13,951 nt of DNA, taken from Desulfobulbaceae bacterium (GTDB lineage: Bacteria; Desulfobacterota; Desulfobulbia; Desulfobulbales; Desulfobulbaceae). Position 1 is the first letter of the stretch, and each line of letters starts with the position of its first letter. Shown in pieces: positions 8,165 to 13,951 of the stretch. The notes below the pieces were generated by a model. That model was given only the letters and a program-made list of their open reading frames with translations, had not been told where the DNA came from and made no database searches. The DNA lies in NCBI GenBank assembly GCA_026990725.1, contig JALXCX010000349.1, positions 1 to 13,951 on the forward strand. The letters are read 5' to 3'. The position numbers and the translations under genes are program-made.

Positions 8165-8166
8165 GG

Positions 8167-8931
8167 TTAAGACTTGTTGAAGATTGCATCAAAAATTGCA
8201 AAAGCCTCCTGGATGACCTGGGTATCCTGACCAAGGGTCAGATACGATGTACCGCTGAGTTCCTGGTCAATGAGATCATCGCTTGATGAAATAACCCCGG
8301 CTAGATTCATGTCGGCCTTATCAACCGCTTCATCAATCTTTTCCTGCAGGGCAGGGGAGACAGGGTCAGGCGCACGATTAACCAACAGAAATTGTTTTTT
8401 TACATCAAGCTGCAGCGGATCGGTGATATCAGCAATTCGCCTCGCTGTCATGATACCTCTGGCCGAGGGATCTGAAACGATGAGAAGATAGTCAATACTT
8501 CGTAAATTCATCCGGCTTAAGTGCTCCATACCGGCTTCGTTATCGACAATAATATACTGATAGTTCTCTGCAAGTTTATCCATGGTCATGGCCAGATATT
8601 GGTTGGCAGCACAATAACAGCCAGGGCCGTCGGGTTGTCCCATGACCATCAGGTCATATCCGGAGTCTTCGATCAGGGCCTGATGGATTTTCATCTCCAT
8701 GTATTGATCACGGCTCATGCCGGCAGGAATATCTCCCTTGAGTTCTTTACGGATTGCGCCAAGGGTGGAATGAACTGGAACATCAAGTAATTCGTTGAGA
8801 TTGGCATTGGCATCTGCGTCAACAGCAAGAACCGGGGTCATGTCCCGACTTGTCAAGTATTTCAGCAGGAGAGCCGATGTTGTTGTTTTTCCTGTTCCAC
8901 CTTTACCGGCGAGTGCTATTACTTTAGTCAT
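8167..8931 (-). CDS. cooC: CooC-like nickel-enzyme maturation ATPase (MinD/ParA superfamily)
   Basis: The 254 residues start with the deviant Walker A KGGTGKTT (10-17), then VDADANANLNELL (38-50), and PGCYCAANQ with the CxC pair Cys105/Cys107. DNEAGMEHLSR (130-140) follows. The CxC after a Gly-Pro-Gly and the DNEAGMEHLS stretch are marks of CooC, an ATP-driven dimer that binds nickel and inserts it into carbon monoxide dehydrogenase. The open frame reaches 8982, but the ATG at 8931 is preferred: it starts straight at the ATPase fold, has GGGA upstream, and lies downstream of a good promoter whose -10 overlaps the longer N-terminus. No CODH (cooS), acs or nickel transport gene is in the window, so the client enzyme is unknown. 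It could serve another CooC-like role. Confidence 0.87.
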   Translation of the reverse strand: MTKVIALAGKGGTGKTTTSALLLKYLTSRDMTPVLAVDADANANLNELLDVPVHSTLGAIRKELKGDIPAGMSRDQYMEMKIHQALIEDSGYDLMVMGQPDGPGCYCAANQYLAMTMDKLAENYQYIIVDNEAGMEHLSRMNLRSIDYLLIVSDPSARGIMTARRIADITDPLQLDVKKQFLLVNRAPDPVSPALQEKIDEAVDKADMNLAGVISSSDDLIDQELSGTSYLTLGQDTQVIQEAFAIFDAIFNKS

Positions 8932-8973
8932 TGCTTTATTCCCGCAAAAAATTATGTAGTATGTAATCAATAA

Positions 8974-9002
8974 TCTATACACGAAAAAGCAAGGATTTCC
9001 AA
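8974..9002 (-). promoter_or_regulatory. Candidate sigma-70-type promoter for cooC (and possibly ftsEX-envC)
   Basis: On the - strand, TTGGAA (8997-9002) is followed by a 17-bp spacer and TATAGA (8974-8979), each matching the consensus at 4 of 6 positions. Transcription would start near 8967, leaving a leader of about 35 nt before the ATG at 8931. Confidence 0.45.
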
Positions 9003-9026
9003 GGTAAACGTATATTTACGTCCTTG
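9000..9026. repeat. Inverted repeat at the cooC/gph divergent promoter region
   Basis: CAAGG (9000-9004), a 3-nt insert, ACGTA, loop TATT, TACGT, then CCTTG (9022-9026): ten matched pairs with one 3-nt bulge. It abuts and slightly overlaps the -35 of the candidate cooC promoter, the usual place for a regulator site. It is also about 150 bp upstream of gph. Confidence 0.45.
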
Positions 9027-9037
9027 AAACACAGGCT

Positions 9038-9067
9038 TTGACAACAGGTGGCAACATCTTTTAGTCT
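9038..9067 (+). promoter_or_regulatory. Possible promoter for gph and the DUF445 gene
   Basis: A perfect TTGACA (9038-9043) is followed, 18 bp on, by TAGTCT (9062-9067), a poor -10 with 3 of 6 matches. It implies a leader of about 100 nt before the ATG at 9175. The call rests mainly on the -35. Confidence 0.35.
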
Positions 9068-9174
9068 ATTGCGAAAAAATGTGGACGTACAGAATATTGT
9101 GCTTTATCTTCTTCTGACCAATCAAGTAATCAAGAAACGGGAAGATTTAACAAAAGGGCTGAAAGGAATTATAT

Positions 9175-9825
9175 ATGACATTCAAGGCAGTTATCTTTGA
9201 TCTGGACGGCACATTGCTCAATACACTTGATGATTTGGCCGATGTAGCCAATAGGGTTCTTACAGCCCATGGTCTGCCGACACACCCGGTGGCATCCTAC
9301 CGCTATTTTGTTGGAGAAGGATTGACAAAACTTTTAGAAAGAATTGTTCCTGACAACAAAAGAACGACCGAATTTATGGCCCGTTTAACAGATGATTTTA
9401 AGGCGGATTACAGCCATAACTGGGATAAAAAGAGTCGCATGTACGATGGCGTTGATACTATGCTCAATGGGCTGCAGGCAAAAGGTATTCAAATGGCAAT
9501 TTTGTCCAACAAACCCCACGAATTCACCCAGGTTTGTGTCCACAAACTCCTGCCTGATTGGAATTTTTACCCTCTCTCAGGGGCCCGGGACACTATTCCC
9601 AGGAAGCCTGATCCTGCCGGGGCCCATGAAATAGCAACGTTACTGCAACTGCAACCCGCTGAAATATTATTTCTTGGGGATACGGCAACTGACATGCAAA
9701 CTGCCTGCAAGGCTTCCATGTATCCGGTTGGCGCTTTATGGGGGTTTCGTTCTGCAGATGAGCTTGCAGCACATGGGGCGCAACAACTTATACACTCACC
9801 CCGGCAATTGCTGGATTTATTATAA
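9175..9825 (+). CDS. gph: HAD-family phosphatase, phosphoglycolate phosphatase-like
   Basis: A 216-residue haloacid dehalogenase hydrolase with all four motifs: DLDGTL with nucleophile Asp9 and acid Asp11, SNKPHEF with Ser111, Lys144 in RKPDP, and GDTATD with Asp169 and Asp173. An alpha-helical cap (about residues 17-85) places it in subfamily IA. The LNTLDDL start and the size fit Gph, which removes 2-phosphoglycolate formed by DNA repair or oxygenation. Related HADs with other small phosphates look alike, so the substrate is probable, not proven. The ATG at 9175 has AAAGGAAT upstream. The DUF445 gene begins 11 bp after the stop, so the two are likely cotranscribed. Confidence 0.85.
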   Translation: MTFKAVIFDLDGTLLNTLDDLADVANRVLTAHGLPTHPVASYRYFVGEGLTKLLERIVPDNKRTTEFMARLTDDFKADYSHNWDKKSRMYDGVDTMLNGLQAKGIQMAILSNKPHEFTQVCVHKLLPDWNFYPLSGARDTIPRKPDPAGAHEIATLLQLQPAEILFLGDTATDMQTACKASMYPVGALWGFRSADELAAHGAQQLIHSPRQLLDLL

Positions 9826-9836
9826 TTTATTTTGTT

Positions 9837-11441
9837 ATGGATTTTCAATATACGGCTATCATCTCATATGCCGGCCCGCCACTGCTCGGGGCCTTTATAG
9901 GTTATCTCACCAACAAGATTGCTATACGGATGTTATTTCGTCCACTCAGGGCATGGCACATCTGGGGTATTCGTGTCCCCATGACGCCGGGTGTTATTCC
10001 CTCTAAGCGTCATGAACTTGCAGAGAATATAGGCGAGATGGTTGGCGATCATCTGTTAACGGCAAATGATATAGGTGGGGCCCTTTCCACAGAACGATTT
10101 CAGGACCATCTTTTTATGCTGGTTGACGAGCGGGTACAAACCGCCCTGACCAAAGATTTAGGCCCGGTCGCAACCATTGTCCCCCAGCGTTTCAAGGCGT
10201 ACCTCAAGGTGGGGTTGCGAACGGTAAAATATCAGCTTCGCCAAGGATTACATACCTACATTGGTTCGGACTCTTTTGCAAAAGCTGTCAGAAATGCGCT
10301 GTTAGAGCAGTTGACATTCCTTGGTGAAAAAGAACTGGATTCACTGGTCACAGCCGATCAGCGCAATGATTTTTATGCAACCGTCGATCGATTTATCGCC
10401 ACCTTTCTCGCCGGAAGTGACGTTGAAAAATGGCTGGCATCATACCTTGAGACATCTCTTGGTACGGCGGCTGCGCAGGGAAAAACAGTCGCAGATATTC
10501 TACCAAAAGAGTTCCAGGATTTGATTGTTGAAATTATTCAAAGGCAGGCACCGCTTGTTCTGCAACATCTGGCGGTGATACTGGCAGAACCGACCATGAG
10601 AGAGCGAATCATCAAAGCAATCTGTGACGGTGTCGATCATTTTCTGGAAACTTTAGGCCCCATGGGTGCCATGGCCCGTGGTTTTTTTGATTTGGAAACC
10701 CTGCAGGAAAAAATTCGTTGCTATCTGGAAGACAAAGAAGATGACTTGGCCCGGTGGCTCCAAAAAGATGATGTCCAGCAAAGGGTAGCCGACGCTCTGA
10801 CCCGGCAGACACAGAAATATCTTGAAACGCCACTTTATCAGTTACTCGTAAAACTTGATACTGAACGCCAAAAATCACTCTGCAGGCAGGCATCCGAACA
10901 AATCTCGTCCGTGCTGCGTTCTGAGGGAGTCAGCAAGGCATTGTCGTTCATGGTACGTAATCAATGCGAAGAAATGCTTGATAATGGACATATTACTCTT
11001 GCCGATCTGAGAGGTTTACTTTTGCCTGGTGCCAATGAAGAAAAATTAACAACTGATCTCACCAGTCAACTGATATCGCTGCTCAGGTCAGACATGTTCC
11101 GGCGACGGCTCGATGCAATGCTTACCAGAATGGTTGATAAACAGGCAGCGAGACCCGTGGGCATCCTCCAGGATCTGCTACCGGCAGGTGTCCATAAAAG
11201 TATCACTGATTTTATAGTGACCAGCGCTAATCGAATGCTGTTAAAAGAGGTTCCCGGGCTGGTGGATTCGCTTAACATTAAAGTCATGGTGACGGAAAAA
11301 GTCGATTCTCTTGATCTGCTGCGCCTCGAAAGACTTCTCCTGTCGATCATGGAAGAACAGTTTCGATACATCAATCTCTTTGGAGCGTTGCTTGGTTTTT
11401 TGATTGGCCTTATCAATCTCCTTGTTCTCGGTGTTTTGTAA
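9837..11441 (+). CDS. DUF445 family membrane protein (YheB-like)
   Basis: The 534 residues have a hydrophobic segment at the N-terminus (about 5-24) that runs into GYLTNKIAIRMLFRP and PMTPGVIPSKRHELAENIGEMVG, the diagnostic opening of DUF445. A long, mostly helical middle (about 80-505) follows, and a final membrane segment (about 512-534, FGALLGFLIGLINLLVLGVL) closes it. The ends would sit in the membrane with a large soluble domain between, consistent with the family. Biochemical function is not known to me. The ATG at 9837 is 11 bp after gph and has no visible ribosome site, so translation may depend on coupling to gph. It ends 9 bp before a strong hairpin. Confidence 0.88.
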   Translation: MDFQYTAIISYAGPPLLGAFIGYLTNKIAIRMLFRPLRAWHIWGIRVPMTPGVIPSKRHELAENIGEMVGDHLLTANDIGGALSTERFQDHLFMLVDERVQTALTKDLGPVATIVPQRFKAYLKVGLRTVKYQLRQGLHTYIGSDSFAKAVRNALLEQLTFLGEKELDSLVTADQRNDFYATVDRFIATFLAGSDVEKWLASYLETSLGTAAAQGKTVADILPKEFQDLIVEIIQRQAPLVLQHLAVILAEPTMRERIIKAICDGVDHFLETLGPMGAMARGFFDLETLQEKIRCYLEDKEDDLARWLQKDDVQQRVADALTRQTQKYLETPLYQLLVKLDTERQKSLCRQASEQISSVLRSEGVSKALSFMVRNQCEEMLDNGHITLADLRGLLLPGANEEKLTTDLTSQLISLLRSDMFRRRLDAMLTRMVDKQAARPVGILQDLLPAGVHKSITDFIVTSANRMLLKEVPGLVDSLNIKVMVTEKVDSLDLLRLERLLLSIMEEQFRYINLFGALLGFLIGLINLLVLGVL

Positions 11442-11450
11442 TGAAGGCCA

Positions 11451-11487
11451 TTCAACAACCACCCACTTCAAGTGGGTGGTTGTTGAA
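11451..11487. repeat. Perfect 18-bp-arm palindrome after the DUF445 gene
   Basis: TTCAACAACCACCCACTT (11451-11468), a single C, then its exact complement (11470-11487). As RNA it is a very stable hairpin that starts 9 nt after the DUF445 stop and could end or protect the gph-DUF445 transcript. Neither strand has a T-run after it, so it is not a classic intrinsic terminator. The CCCACTT-C-AAGTGGG core also resembles end hairpins of IS200/IS605-type elements, but no transposase is present. Confidence 0.75.
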
Positions 11488-11532
11488 GAGAAGTTCTAAC
11501 TCCGCCAGACTCCCGGCATCTGATTAGATTAC

Positions 11533-11674
11533 AGGCTACCTTGAAAAATAGCCCTTTCGCCCGATTTCTGCGTCACAGCGAAAAATGAAATGCTCACATA
11601 TGACTAATATGCTGTGCTTTCATTTTTCACTGTTTCTTGAACTCGAACGAAATGACTATTTTTCAAGGCAGCCT
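11533..11674. repeat. 142-bp imperfect inverted repeat, MITE-like or structured RNA
   Basis: The outer arms AGGCT[A/G]CCTTGAAAAATAG (11533-11551 and 11656-11674) agree at 18 of 19 positions. A second block, ACAG[C/T]GAAAAATGAAA (11575-11590), pairs with 11618-11633 at 15 of 16 positions. Between them the TTTCGnnCGAnTTC segments still pair in part, and the centre (11591-11617) forms a smaller imperfect hairpin. Arm differences are mostly single substitutions, as in an old palindrome or in a paired RNA. TACAG occurs at both edges (11530-11534 and 11674-11678), possibly a target duplication. It codes for no transposase. Confidence 0.8.
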
Positions 11675-11758
11675 ACAGTGGGATACTTGGTCGATCAGGC
11701 CAAACTTCAATCAAGAGGTGTACAGAAGGCGTCTGTTCTTATATTGTGTTACCGGCTG

Positions 11759-11786
11759 TTTATTCAGCATAAGCATGCTGAATAAA
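11759..11786. repeat. Perfect 12-bp-arm hairpin with AAGC loop
   Basis: TTTATTCAGCAT (11759-11770), loop AAGC, and the exact complement (11775-11786). It lies about 130 nt downstream of the moeA stop on the - strand and could cap the moeA transcript. The U-run expected of an intrinsic terminator is missing on both strands. Confidence 0.65.
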
Positions 11787-11915
11787 ATCAGTCAGGCGAG
11801 GCCAGAAAAAAATGATGAACGCAGGCCGATACGACTGGAGTGACTCGGTTGCAGCCATGGGCACAATGCAAGTCCCCGCTTCATGGCATGTTCAGAAATG
11901 CGTGGCATTGTCATG

Positions 11916-13163
11916 TCAATTCACCAAGGGAAACAGCAAAACCCTGGCAGTTGTATCCTTATCCATGCCTTCGCTGTCTCTATCAATGACCAGTAAACCA
12001 TCAGCTTTGACAAGTGGCGATAAAAGACCTGATTTTCCGTAAACAGGTATGGCAAGCGGTGGTCTTCCGCCCTGTTGGGCAACAAGCTGTACCCTGACAT
12101 ATTCTTCCCGGCCAATAGCCGATGGTATTTGCTCGCCAGTCACGGCCTGGATCGAGGTTAAACCAAGCTCGGTGCTTTCTCCAGACAGGCGACGAAGAAG
12201 TGGCCTGACAAAAAGATAAAAAACAACCATGGCTGAACCCACATGACCGGGTAAACCAAAAAGAGCCTTGTTTCCTATCTGGGCAAGAATCGTCGGTTTG
12301 CCAGGCCTGATTGCAACGCCATGGGCCAGCAACCTGGCATGCTCAAGACGTTTGAGAACTTTGAGGGTAAAGTCTCTCTTTCCCACGGAACTGCCACCGG
12401 AAAGCAGTACCATGTCTGCTGTTTGCAACGCCTTTTCACAGGCAGCAGACATGGATTCATAATCATCTCCGATGATACCAACAGTGCGGGCAATACCTCC
12501 GGATTCTTCCACAAGAGCGGCCAGGGTAGTTGAGTTGATATCACGTATCTGGCCTGGTCCCGGTCTTGAATCTGCGGAAACAAGCTCATCGCCTGTTGAA
12601 ATTATGGCCACAACCGGTTGTCTGTGAACAGGCACTGATGTTATGCCCAGTCCTGCTAAAACTCCCAGATCCTGTGGCCGGAGTTTCCGGCCCTTTTTTA
12701 AAACCTCATCGCCACGTTTAATATCATCTCCAGCCCGGAGGATATTTTCACCAGGCGCAACAGGTTTAAAAATTTCTACAGTATATTCATCAAGTTGATG
12801 GGTGTATTCTATCATGACAACGGCATCGGCCCTGTCTGCCAGTTCACCACCTGTCCAGATATGGGCGGTCTGAGCCGGGTGAAGCGTTACGTCTTTACCT
12901 GAACTTCCCATGGCAATTTCACCGATGATACTCAGCAATGCGGGCTCTGACTCACTGCAGCCAAAAGTGTCTCTGGCTCGAACAGCAAAACCATCCATCG
13001 TGGAACGGGCAAAAGGGGGCAGGAATTCCGGGGATGTTATGGTGGTTGCCAGCACCCTGCCGCCACAGTTTCGCAGGCCGGGAGATTCTGCTTCAAGAGG
13101 GTTGAACCGTTCAAAGAGCAGGAGAAAATCGGTTGAACTGATAAGTTGGAAAAAATTTTTCAC
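11916..13163 (-). CDS. moeA: Molybdopterin molybdotransferase MoeA
   Basis: A 415-residue enzyme of normal length that inserts molybdate (or tungstate) into adenylylated molybdopterin. Motifs in order are STMDGFAVRA (54-63), ISTGDEL (188-194), RDINSTTL (207-214), LSGGSSVGKRDF (254-265), HGVAIRPGKP (281-290) and GLPGHVGSAMV (303-313). Domain IV follows at about 335-415. The LPGH and SVGKRDF variants differ from the LPGNP and SVGxxD forms of E. coli MoeA; anaerobes often carry several MoeA paralogues, so this may be one of a pair. The start is probably GTG at 13163, 8 nt after the lysE stop; AAGG lies 14 nt before GTG, rather far. An ATT at 13169 would be better spaced but is a rare start. Confidence 0.92.
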   Translation of the reverse strand: MKNFFQLISSTDFLLLFERFNPLEAESPGLRNCGGRVLATTITSPEFLPPFARSTMDGFAVRARDTFGCSESEPALLSIIGEIAMGSSGKDVTLHPAQTAHIWTGGELADRADAVVMIEYTHQLDEYTVEIFKPVAPGENILRAGDDIKRGDEVLKKGRKLRPQDLGVLAGLGITSVPVHRQPVVAIISTGDELVSADSRPGPGQIRDINSTTLAALVEESGGIARTVGIIGDDYESMSAACEKALQTADMVLLSGGSSVGKRDFTLKVLKRLEHARLLAHGVAIRPGKPTILAQIGNKALFGLPGHVGSAMVVFYLFVRPLLRRLSGESTELGLTSIQAVTGEQIPSAIGREEYVRVQLVAQQGGRPPLAIPVYGKSGLLSPLVKADGLLVIDRDSEGMDKDTTARVLLFPLVN

Positions 13164-13171
13164 AATAATGA

Positions 13172-13789
13172 CTAAGACCTTGTTGCTATGACAATACCAG
13201 TTGTTGCCATGACTGCTCCAGCGCTACGGTTGAGATAACGCATGGCAGTGGAGGAAGAAAAGAGCCTTCTGGTGCGGCTTCCGGCGTAGCTGTAGCCACA
13301 CAGGATACAACCAAGTATCAGGGTAACCAAGATGGCAATGGTCATGATGTCGGTATACGGTAAATCTTTCAGATTGATAAAGGTTGGTAAAAAACCACAG
13401 TAAAAGATAATAACCTTAGGGTTTGACAGGGTGATGAACAGGCCTGAAATAAATTGCTGCCGGCCGGGAAGAGTCTGCACAGGTTGATTCGGCAAATGAC
13501 ACTGTGGAGCAATCCTCCATATTTTTATACCCAGATACACAAGGTAGCCGCCGCCAACAAAACGAATGAGGGTAAAGACTTCGGCCATGGTCTGGGCAAT
13601 AAATGACAGACCAAAAATAGCAAAAAGCAGGTAAAAGAGATCTCCAAGAATAATACCTGCGATGAGAAACAGGGTTTGTCTAAATCCCGAGGATAGGCTA
13701 CTGGCGACTGTCGCAAAGACTCCCGGGCCAGGGGTGGCTGCAAGGATAAACATGGCAAGGCTGAAAGTGATGATCGAAGGCAGCGTCAT
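13172..13789 (-). CDS. LysE/RhtB-family amino acid exporter
   Basis: A 205-residue, mostly hydrophobic protein with about six membrane segments. The family marks are ATPGPGVFATVASSLSSGFR near residues 18-37 and SNPKVIIFYCGFLPTF in the middle. Relatives export amino acids such as lysine, threonine or homoserine; the substrate cannot be read from sequence. The ATG at 13789 lies 4 nt after the stop of the upstream gene, with GAAGAA as a weak ribosome site inside that gene's last codons. moeA follows 8 nt after its stop, so all three genes are probably one transcript. Confidence 0.9.
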   Translation of the reverse strand: MTLPSIITFSLAMFILAATPGPGVFATVASSLSSGFRQTLFLIAGIILGDLFYLLFAIFGLSFIAQTMAEVFTLIRFVGGGYLVYLGIKIWRIAPQCHLPNQPVQTLPGRQQFISGLFITLSNPKVIIFYCGFLPTFINLKDLPYTDIMTIAILVTLILGCILCGYSYAGSRTRRLFSSSTAMRYLNRSAGAVMATTGIVIATRS

Positions 13790-13793
13790 GTCG

Positions 13794-13951
13794 TTAATTC
13801 TTCAAGCTGTTAATAGGAGCCGGTATTTTACCGCCAAACGCCATGAAACGGCTGGATTTTCCTACATTACGCACTGGCAGGATCGCAGATTCACCAAACA
13901 GGCCACCAAAGGAAACAAACTCACCGGCTTCCTTATCCGGTACCGGGATGA
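13794..13951 (-). CDS. UPF0210/DUF711 family protein, C-terminal end, partial
   Basis: A frame on the - strand is open from the window edge to a TAA at 13794-13796 (51 codons). It reads IPVPDKEAGEFVSFGGLFG at its start and ends GGKIPAPINSLKN. The FGGLxG block and the final RGGRIPAPIHSLKN-like tail are, as I recall them, the hallmark ending of the UPF0210 (DUF711, PFL-like) family of about 450 residues, often found with an ACT-domain protein. The role is not established. It lies 4 nt upstream of the LysE-family gene. Confidence 0.75.
   Translation of the reverse strand, partial: IPVPDKEAGEFVSFGGLFGESAILPVRNVGKSSRFMAFGGKIPAPINSLKN

Larger units (their letters stand above)
11442..11915. other. 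474-bp gene-free gap between convergent DUF445 and moeA genes
   Basis: No convincing protein gene was found here. Short frames at 11585-11785 and 11637-11843 (+) start inside the large inverted repeat, lack ribosome sites and match no family I know. The gap holds three separate dyads: 11451-11487, 11533-11674 and 11759-11786. The stretch 11790-11915 shows no clear structure and no intrinsic terminator for moeA. Confidence 0.7.

Noticed and set aside
8932..8982. 17-codon N-terminal extension of cooC
   Set aside because: The ATPase fold begins at the ATG at 8931, and the candidate promoter -10 lies within the extension, so it would not be in the transcript.
11585..11843. Short + strand frames of 66 and 68 codons in the moeA-DUF445 gap
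   Set aside because: They start inside the large inverted repeat, have no ribosome site, overlap one another in different frames and match no family I recognise. Open frames of this size occur by chance.

Overview
The window is an ordinary chromosomal stretch of a moderate-GC, Gram-negative anaerobe, most likely a Desulfobacterota (Desulfobulbales-like) bacterium. The reasons are the protein flavour (UDP-glucuronate-type epimerase, a CooC ATPase with its CxC motif, DUF445, MoeA) and the division cluster ftsE-ftsX-envC followed by an S41 protease. The lineage is inferred from recalled family resemblance and was not computed. Most of the sequence is housekeeping genes. The least explained DNA is the 474-bp gap at 11442-11915.

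Layout: (1) 1-296 (+) is the 3' end of a sugar-nucleotide epimerase, closed by a bidirectional terminator at 324-354. (2) 401-2683 (-) holds xseB then dxs, with no ispA between them. (3) 2805-3713 (+) is a XerC/XerD-type recombinase, divergent from xseB; the gap between them carries a perfect 17-bp palindrome. (4) 3771-8931 (-) is a five-gene run in the order cooC, ftsE, ftsX, envC, ctp. ftsE/ftsX and ftsX/envC overlap by 4 nt. The FtsEX-EnvC set should drive septal peptidoglycan splitting, and CtpA is a periplasmic protease with a PDZ domain. (5) 9175-11441 (+) holds a phosphoglycolate-phosphatase-like HAD gene and a DUF445 membrane protein. (6) 11442-11915 has no convincing gene but contains three separate palindromes: an 18-bp-arm hairpin, a 142-bp imperfect inverted repeat and a 12-bp-arm hairpin. 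(7) 11916-13951 (-) is a tight run in the order UPF0210/DUF711 (3' end only), LysE-family exporter, moeA.

Functions covered are isoprenoid precursor synthesis (Dxs), DNA repair (XseB), chromosome dimer resolution or site-specific recombination (Xer), cell division (FtsE, FtsX, EnvC), nickel-enzyme maturation (CooC) and molybdenum cofactor synthesis (MoeA). I found no defence system, CRISPR array, tRNA, rRNA or intact transposon. The best candidate for something undescribed is the 142-bp inverted-repeat element at 11533-11674.
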